From Pseudocercospora fijiensis CIRAD86 (lineage: Eukaryota > Ascomycota > Dothideomycetes > Mycosphaerellales > Mycosphaerellaceae): a stretch of DNA of 64,000 bases. The DNA lies in NCBI RefSeq assembly GCF_000340215.1, contig NW_006921533.1:2729386-2793385 (forward strand), given 5' to 3'. This document shows positions 57,007 to 64,000 of the stretch, in pieces (within the stretch, counting starts at the first letter, position 1; every line of letters begins with the position of its first letter). Position numbers and translations under genes: made by a program. Under the pieces are notes generated by a model. The model saw nothing but the letters and a program-made list of their open reading frames with translations, was not told where the DNA came from and did no database searches.

Positions 57007-58823
57007 ATGGCCTCATGGACTCTCTTCTCGCTCATCGCGTCAGCTATGGCGGCAATTGCTGCGACTATGCCGCCAAAGCCTCACACTTTTGTCTGCACCA
57101 AGGGCACCAAATTTCAGCTCAATGGCGAAGACTTTTATTTCGCTGGCAGCAATGCTTATTACTTTTCGTTCAGCCAGAATCGGAGCGACATAGAAGTCGG
57201 CTTTCGAGCAGCAAAGGAGGCAGGTCTCAAGGTCATCCGTACATGGGGCTTCAACGACAAGAACAGCACTTACCAGCCAAATGGCTTTCCGAAGTATGGC
57301 GGAGAGGGCGCAGGAGAAACCGAAATCGTGTTCCAACGGTGGCAAGGCGGCAAGAGCGTGATCGATCTCCAGCCGTTTGACGACGTCGTGAGCGCAGCTC
57401 TTGCGAACGACATCAAGCTAATTGTCGCCCTGACGAACAACTGGTACGCGAATCGGCTTTTGACTTGTGCCATTAAGGCTGACTTGGCTCCAGGGCTGAC
57501 TATGGCGGCATGGACGTGTACACTGTGAATCTGGGAGGACCAGATCCGTATCATGACGATGTAGGCTTTGTGTCGGATACGCATATTGTTCGTTTGTCGA
57601 AACGCTCACTATGACCAGTTCTACCGCGTGCCAGCGATCAAAGACGCCTTCAAGCGATACATCAAAGCTATGGTCTCTCGATACAAGAACTCGCCTGCGA
57701 TTATGGCGTGTAAGTATACCTTTGTGTACAAGGCACGACTCCAGCGGAGTGTGTGCGACTGAGGCAGTCGTGTCAGAAATGATGATGCCAGCACTGTCTC
57801 ACCACTGTGCTTCAGAGCAAGCATTGTCAGAAACATTGCTAACCATTATACCCGTTGTTTTAGGGGAGCTTGCAAATGAGCCCAGATGTGGCGGAGATCC
57901 CACTCGCAATCTACCACGCAGTCCTGCAAATGATACCAACACAGGTGGTTGCACACCAGGTTTGCTAACTGCGTGGAAGGATGAAATGAGCACTTACATC
58001 AAGTCTCTTGACCCCAATCATCTTGTTACGACCGGCTCTGAAGGGCAGTATACCAGATTCGACCCTGACGATGTCTTCTATAACGGCACAGACGGCGGCG
58101 ACTTCTTGGCTGAGCTCTCATTACCCAATGTCGACTTTGGTACTTTCCACTCGTATCCGTACGTCCATCCACCGTCGTAGGCTGTTCGTTTAGAACCACG
58201 TTTGCTGACGAGTTGCGTTGCTTGCTTGAAGAGACTGGTGGAGTAAGTCCGTTGAGTGGACCGTGCAATGGATCAAAAATCATGCAGAGACTGGCGAAAC
58301 AGCACAGAAACCTGTTGTCCACGAAGAATATGGTAATGTATCCAGAAGGAGATATGCAACGCGACATGGATCTGACCTATAGATAGGGTGGCTCAACGCT
58401 GCCGATCGTCTTAAAATCTTCAAGAAGACTACTGCGGCGAACGAGACTCGCTTGGCAGTGATGAAGCTGTGGCAGGCAACGACGCTTGAACTGAAGGTGT
58501 CGGACATGTATTGGCAATTCGGCTACTCGAATTATGTGAGTTCCATCTACAGATCGCATACCCCATCTTCCTCACATGGTGGGCACCGTTTATATGCTTT
58601 CATTGGCGCCGGAGCTCGTCGATCGACAATCGGGTGATTGCAAGCCCTGCACAAATTGCAATCGGCACTGGGATCTCTTTCGTTCCGTGAGAATATCGCT
58701 GACTCAAGAGATTGGTAGTCATATGGCCGCAATCACGACGATGGCTTCACGATATACTTGGATGAGTACGCCACATCCGCCACATCTACTCCATGGGATC
58801 GGGAAATGCTGATTGAGGTATAG
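57007..58823 (+). CDS. Secreted GH5 (subfamily 7-like) endo-1,4-beta-mannanase
   Basis: Seven exons: 57007-57443, 57494-57560, 57619-57709, 57864-58158, 58232-58332, 58387-58535 and 58719-58823; 414 aa. The signal peptide is [19 protein letters not shown]. The GH5 barrel begins [13 protein letters not shown]; then [42 protein letters not shown] with acid/base Glu about E204, TGSEGQY, FHSYPDWWSKS, and VVHEEYGWLNA with the nucleophile at E328/E329. It ends [18 protein letters not shown]. It hydrolyses beta-1,4-mannan outside the cell, a plant cell-wall polymer. All joins restore conserved motifs in frame. Element A lies 589 bp upstream of the ATG. Subfamily inferred from motifs. Confidence 0.9.
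57710..57863 (+). other. Intron 3 of the mannanase gene (154 nt)
   Basis: GTAAGT donor, TTGCTAAC branch site and TTTTAG acceptor. It splits the Trp codon of WELANEP. Longer than most introns in the window. Confidence 0.85.
58536..58718 (+). other. Intron 6 of the mannanase gene (183 nt)
   Basis: GTGAGT donor; GCTGACTC branch-like site before the GGTAG acceptor. Joining restores [20 protein letters not shown]. Confidence 0.82.
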
Positions 58824-59272
58824 TGCCGAAGCTCAGGATTTGGTTTTCCAGCATGCAGCCCAGGTCAATGCTTTGAATGCCGGCTATAATAAGCAGTGAG
58901 AATTGCATCGGTAGTACATAGAAGAAGGTGGATGCTGTCAATCAGAATACAGTCGCATTTGCGCTTCTGCTTCGCTCCTACTTAGATGCGCAACAAACTC
59001 TTTTGTGGCCCCAATAGAAACAAAATCATTTCCTTACTGATTAACAGCTGACTGCGGAATGCGAGTCGCAGATGTCGACACCTGGTCCTCTGGATTTGTG
59101 GCTTTTGGCTTGCGAACGCCTCAATTCTGATGATAGGCATGACTGACATTCACCTACATGTATCGCTGGCGGCCCATATGTAGAAGAAAAGTCAAAAAGC
59201 CTCGAACTCTGGGGACCCCGCACACGTTGCCAGCACGTGGTTGTCGCCAGATCCTCGGATATCGGAGGCGAA
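58824..59272. other. Unique non-coding DNA, 3' of the mannanase gene
   Basis: Not RIP-mutated; no gene supported. Confidence 0.6.
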
Positions 59273-62200
59273 TATAATACCGCATGCGTATGTAGTCCGT
59301 GCGCACGGTGTCGGTGAATAGTTGAAGGTCCGCCCGACTTCCGCCTAGCTTCTCCTACGCGCGACGCGTACTATTGTTTTATTAACACTCTTCCGTATTT
59401 ATAGACCTAGCTCTTTTATCGTTTCTATTACTAAGATTGCTAGTATTTATCGATATTGCCCCCTTTTCGTACGATATAGCTTCTATTCGATCGAATTTAC
59501 TAGCGCCGGCGGCGGAGGTTATAGCGGAGACTATCTAAAGCGATTTCGCGCTCGAAAGCGACGAGGATATAGCGGACGCGCCTAGAAAGGAAGAAAGCGA
59601 CGATTTTAGTAAGGAAACTAGTAATAACTCCTCTAATAAACGCCCTCGGCGTAGTACGAAGTCCTAGATATTAAAACCGCTCGAGGGTACTATATTCGTA
59701 TATCTCCCTTACGTCGACGACCTTAAATACTAGCGCTAGCGGTATATCCTATGCGACGCGTTAGACTCGTTCGTTCTATTAGCAAAAGATTAGTATACGC
59801 TTAAACTATACGTCGATAATATCTAGGTCGTCGATAAGGCGTAGTATTTTAAACGCGATAGTATCGAGATAACGCGCTATACTTATCGCTTCTGCAAAAA
59901 GCAGGGTTAGAAGGCTAATAAGTCGAAGAGTCGGCACTTTAATAAGAATAAGAAGAAGATAGAGCCGGCGCGTAGTTGTCTTATAATAATAAAAGTTATT
60001 AGTATCTATAGTTAGAATAAGAAGACGGGCGAGGAAGAGGTAGTATTATATCGCATTTAACGCGTTAGTCGCAAAGAACACTACTAAGATTACTAACTAG
60101 ATAACTTTAATAATTTCCGATAGTGCGGCGCGCTCTTAAGTATAGCTAGATATAAGATCTGCTATAGATACCGCCCTTCGTAGGTATACTATTATTTAAA
60201 GGCATAATACGACCTAATCGCGTACTAGCGCTTTAAGGACGCCGGTAGCTTATTCTTACGGAAATACGATATACTTAATTCCGGAAGGAACTTCCTTACT
60301 ACGTATAAGTCTAGCAAACTCGGCGGCGCGTTACTCGTATAACAAACTTAGCAAAGAGACGTATTATAGTAGTATAAATAGTGTAAGTTAAATTTATATT
60401 ATTATCTCGACTATAGAGTAAGGTTAGAATTCTGCTTAGCGGACCGTCGCGCCTACGTATCCGGACTCCGATTAACTAATAGATCGATACGTAATCGCGT
60501 CTAACTTATTAAATCGATAGCAATCGATAGAGGAAGATATTAGACTTAGTTGCCTACGAATTCTTTACGAAAAGCTAGAATCTTAGGACTTTAAAGTTCT
60601 TCGCTTAAAGCGGCAGCGCCGTAGAGCCTTAGCTTCGAGCTAATAAGATAATTTAGAAGCTCCGGTAACAGCTCGGTCCGGCTTCTAGCGCGTCTTAGTA
60701 GGCCGAATACTAAACTTTAGATTCTTTTGTTTTGATTTTAGTTTTCTATTATAACAATTACTAATTTAACGCGATAGTTAGTTACAAATGCGAGATAGCA
60801 TTAGTTAAAAGACAGATCGATAGCGAGATTACGTATAGCATCGTGTTTGCGTCTAAAACTAGCCTAGAACTGCTCCGATAGCACTAAGTTATCGCTTTTA
60901 TAGATGCTATATATAAGACTAATTCCCTAGGTTAGTATCTTTATACTATCTATATTAAGGACAAATATAGCATAATACGCGCAGTAGCTTATATGCTATC
61001 TCCTACTAATAATAGCGATATTGTCGCTACCTTCCTTCGTATAATAAGGTACTAGTATAGGTAGTCTCTAATCTATATACTAATAGACGACTCGGCTACT
61101 AAGCGACGAGCTATTCGAATAGCGTTTCCTACTACTAAACACCTCCTTTGCTACGTCTACGTCTAGCGCACTATTAACCGTTACTTTAGTAGTAAAATCT
61201 ACGCTAAGACGCGTCGCTATATCAAAGCCGCGGTTATCTATCGTCGGTCGCTCGAAGGCGCGAAAGAGTTACTATAAGCCGCTATTTCGAGCCTTCCTCG
61301 AAACGCCGACTACGAGAAGAACAAGCTGTATTTAGAAGTAGAAATAGGCAAGGATATCGCGTTATAAGCAAACTACTTTCGTATATTTAATATACTACCG
61401 ATTGTCGAGTAAAACAAAAACACTAATATAAACGAGAGCTTCTACGCGTGCCTTAAATTAGAAGAGAAGTCGCCTATAGCGGCGGACTATTTACTAGTTA
61501 GCGTTATAATATACGTATTCTAAGAAGTCGCTAACAAAGACCTCCGCTCTTTCCTTATCGAGCGCCGCTAGACTATTAATATATATCCTTTTACTCGCGA
61601 AGACGACGACGAGCTTAGAGAATACCTTCTACGCCTACTATAGCCTATATAGCGTAAGGTTAGCGCTAAGATTAATCGCGCTAACGATTCTACGGTATTC
61701 TACGATCCTATCGCCCTTGCCGAGTGCGACGCGTCTAGTCTACTAACCTGCGACTATCGCTTCTTTAGGCAATAGCGTATCTTTTGCTCCTACCTTTAGT
61801 TTTATTATATTTAGCTCTACCGTATCCTTATTAAAGAGCGTTACTAGCATTACTAGATTAGTATGTTTAAAGGGCGTAGACTCGAGATCTACGAGACTCT
61901 AATAAAGGCCGACAACCTTACTTTATAAGCCGATATAACCGCGACAGCGACGGCGACAGCGGCTATTATTAACGATAGCTATTATCTCGAGATCCGTAAA
62001 ACAATAAACGACTATTACGAGATAATCTTTAAATTAGAGCGTAAGTGCGACGAAGAAGGCCTTAATAACGACGACATTAAGCGCGCTACTATAATACGAG
62101 ACGCCGTCTGCATCTTCTATAAAGTAGGTAATAATATAAGGCGCTAGTTTACTAAGTTATTTATACGCGCTTTTAATAAACAACGACCTAACCGCGAGGT

Positions 62201-63011
62201 TGCGCTATTTTCTACGAAGCTAGCGCTATTACAAGCGCTATTACCTAACAATATAATATCGCAATATTATTACCCTCTTAATCTACTGCCGGTAGACGCG
62301 ATATAGAGTAAGAGCTAGAAGCGTAAGAGGTCCGAGAAAGAGGTAGAACTGTTATAGGTACTATTAGGAACACTATAAGCGACAAATACGCGTATTTTTA
62401 GTCCTAAGCCGCGGCCGGCGGTTCTAGTTAGTACTAACGCGTGTTCCGCGCCGCTTACTACTACTAGCGCGGTAGTAAGTGGTACGGATACTACCGCGGT
62501 AGTAACTTATAGTCCTTATATACCTCTACCGATACTACCGGCGACAAATAGGTAGCAATACGCGCCTCCGAGCGCGATAATAGTCTATAGCGGCATGCCT
62601 TATATACCGCCGCCCTCTAATATATATTAACGCTATTAAAATAGCTATAATCGCTAACTATACCTCGAATTTTGCTATACCGCTATTTTGCTAATAAACT
62701 TTAGCTTTATTTTTAGTAATATAATTAGTATCTATTAGTAGAGATAGCGGGGTCGTTAAATTCCATTAAAATAGTGCGAAATCTATTAAATTGCGACTAT
62801 ACTACCTCTCGCTATCGATAGTTAGTATGCTAGCGGAAATCGCACTACTACTATCCCTCTTATACCGTCGACCTAGTAATAGCGACGCGCGCCGACGACG
62901 AGATCACGTTTTCTATAGTCACGTATACTACGGCGCGGACTTCTATATCTCACCGAGTCCGTTGCAGAAGGCCCGCGCTATATAGGCCTATACCGTGCAT
63001 GCGGTATTATA
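59273..63011 (+). mobile_element. Mutator-like DNA transposon (MULE), copy 2
   Basis: A 3.7-kb element bounded by perfect 15-bp inverted repeats TATAATACCGCATGC (59273-59287 and complement at 62997-63011). It is in the same orientation as copy 1 and shares the outer TATAATACC, the transposase and the 3' 300 bp (62,660-62,975 against 4,300-4,610). The first 60 bp are not visibly RIP-mutated, while the rest is. No target duplication was recognised. Confidence 0.75.
59460..62630 (+). pseudogene. MULE transposase of copy 2, RIP-degraded
   Basis: Plus-strand frame with TAG stops. An N-terminal zinc-type region (RYTYRFCKKQG near 59,880-59,910, followed by a Lys-rich stretch) precedes the DDE core: a first catalytic-Asp stretch near 60,900-60,950 (in which TYKTNSLG-like text is visible) and LIDDSATKRRAIRIAFPTTK near 61,080-61,140. 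Homologous to the transposase of copy 1 over its length but clearly diverged. Not functional. Confidence 0.7.
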
Positions 63012-63063
63012 TCCGGGGTTGCGTTAGCCTACTTTACCCCTCGCTCTAGCTCGGGGATTTAAG

Positions 63064-63622
63064 CTATACGTAAAATCGCACTTTCCTAGTAGGCTATACG
63101 TAAAACTCGACGACAGCAATGTTATAGAGTATATATAATAGGAAACTAAACATAAGCACTATAAGAGGTAGGAATAGTAGATTTCCGGCATATTAGTAAC
63201 TAAATTGCGACCGTAGGACCTTAATCTAGCCTCAATTCGTAGTATCTCGAAACGACGCGATCTACTACCCTCTCTGCCCTCTCTGCCTCGGTTAACCGCT
63301 CGGCTCGTACCCTCTTTACGTTTTTGCCCTTATTATACGCTATACCGAGTTTTGTATACGATCCGTATAGTAGAACATAAGAAATAGGAGGAGCACGAGG
63401 AATATACGCTTTAGAATAAGGTAGACGCGCCTGCTAAGGATTACATAAGAAATAGCGATAGTAAGGTCCTATAGCTACTATATACTCGGATAAACTAGCT
63501 AATATAATATTTGGACTCGCGGTTCAATACTATATGCACCTATATATCTATATAGGACTGGAACCTACCACCATATCGAGTTTTACGTGTAGCCTACTAG
63601 GAAAAGGCGATTTTACGTATGG
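63064..63622. mobile_element. Short non-autonomous element with 47-bp inverted ends
   Basis: Inverted repeats at 63064-63110 and 63576-63622 agree at all but about four of 47 positions. Both contain TACGTAAAATCGC and TCCTAGTAGGCTA. The 465-bp interior has no coding capacity, consistent with a MITE or a solo end pair of a DNA transposon. The left end and the interior look RIP-mutated; the right end reads GTAGCC where the left reads the TA form. Confidence 0.65.
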
Positions 63623-63975
63623 CCGGAAACCCCGCGAACAGCGGGGAGGAGTGTGTGACGGAACCCCGGATATTCGGTCCCCGGATATCACTGCTCGAAA
63701 CCTGGGGAGAGCTGTATGGCTTGGGTGAAGTTCCAGATCTTTTGTACAGAATCCTACGAGGCGTCGCGGCTCTTCGTCTCATGGAGCACATTGCATGGGA
63801 ATAAGCAGCTAGGGTCGCGGCAATGGATATCCTTGACCATGCTTGCCCGTGATTCGAATGAAGGAATATCGAGCGGAGTAGGAGTATAAAATTGACACCC
63901 TCTTGCCAGGTTCCACAGAGCCCTTGTAGGTCTTCTTTAGCTCCTCTTCATTGCCATCCATTCAGCTCGCAAGCG
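63623..63975. other. Unique DNA, probable promoter of the gene at the right edge
   Basis: Not RIP-mutated. Overlapping frames on both strands (63,597-63,804) have no recognisable domain. It contains a TATA box, then a pyrimidine-rich leader running to the ATG at 63976. Confidence 0.5.
63885..63890 (+). promoter_or_regulatory. TATA box
   Basis: TATAAA 86 bp upstream of the ATG at 63976, followed by a CT-rich stretch usual around fungal transcription starts. Confidence 0.5.
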
Positions 63976-64000
63976 ATGGGTGTCCTTACAGATCTTTTGT
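63976..64000 (+). CDS. Possible start of a gene cut by the window edge
   Basis: ATG in good context (AAGCGATGG) opening MGVLTDLL at the very end of the window, behind a TATA box and CT-rich leader. Only eight codons are visible, so no product can be named. Confidence 0.3.

Noticed and set aside
63597..63804. Open frames of about 60 codons on both strands near the right edge
   Set aside because: They overlap each other and the end of the short inverted-repeat element and have no recognisable domain.
1..64000. tRNA, rRNA or CRISPR arrays
   Set aside because: No cloverleaf with expected box sequences, rRNA signature or regularly spaced repeat array was recognised by eye; short tandem repeats are simple microsatellites.

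Overview
This window looks like a nuclear segment of a filamentous ascomycete (Pezizomycotina; a Dothideomycete is my guess, not shown). The genes have short GT-AG introns, mostly 50-60 nt with CTNAC/CTGA-type branch sites. The families are typical of that group: GH64, GH5_7 mannanase, PMC1-type Ca2+-ATPase, TAP-like S33 peptidase, DUF7704. The repeats carry the signature of repeat-induced point mutation (RIP): TAG/CTA is hugely over-represented, CAG and TGG codons have become stops, and CpG is kept. No prokaryotic feature, tRNA, rRNA or CRISPR array was seen.

Layout. (1) 1-8,540: RIP-degraded transposon cluster. It holds a minus-strand Ty3/gypsy element (D) cut by a Mutator-like element (MULE copy 1), then a degraded Tc1/mariner transposase. 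(2) 8,550-22,546: normal gene-dense DNA with six genes: GH64 glucanase, Ca2+-ATPase, DUF7704 membrane protein, lysozyme-like secreted protein, S33 peptidase and thiolase-like protein. (3) 22,547-56,417: one insertion made of three nested LTR retrotransposons. Element A (about 7.7 kb net, plus strand, chromodomain gypsy) received element B (13.8 kb, minus strand, chromodomain gypsy) inside its gag and element C (12.4 kb, plus strand, gypsy) inside its pol. All three have clean 5-bp target duplications. (4) 56,418-59,272: a seven-exon GH5 mannanase gene. (5) 59,273-63,622: MULE copy 2 and a short element with 47-bp inverted ends. (6) 63,623-64,000: unique DNA with a TATA box and the probable start of another gene.

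How it fits together. Before element A arrived, the thiolase-like gene (minus) and the mannanase gene (plus) were head-to-head neighbours about 0.78 kb apart; 33.9 kb of transposon now separates them. Four genes encode secreted or membrane proteins (glucan and mannan hydrolases, lysozyme-like, exopeptidase), but nothing indicates a co-regulated cluster.

The most unusual material is inside the nested elements. Each of A, B and C carries a long extra reading frame downstream of integrase, in the same direction as pol, with no family I recognise. Element C also has five copies of a 24-29 nt palindrome centred on CCCCGGGG or CCCTAGGGG, lying close to the boundaries between its gag-protease, RT-integrase and extra-ORF parts. 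Exon structures were worked out by hand from splice signals, frame and family motifs. Coordinates of RIP-degraded coding regions are approximate.
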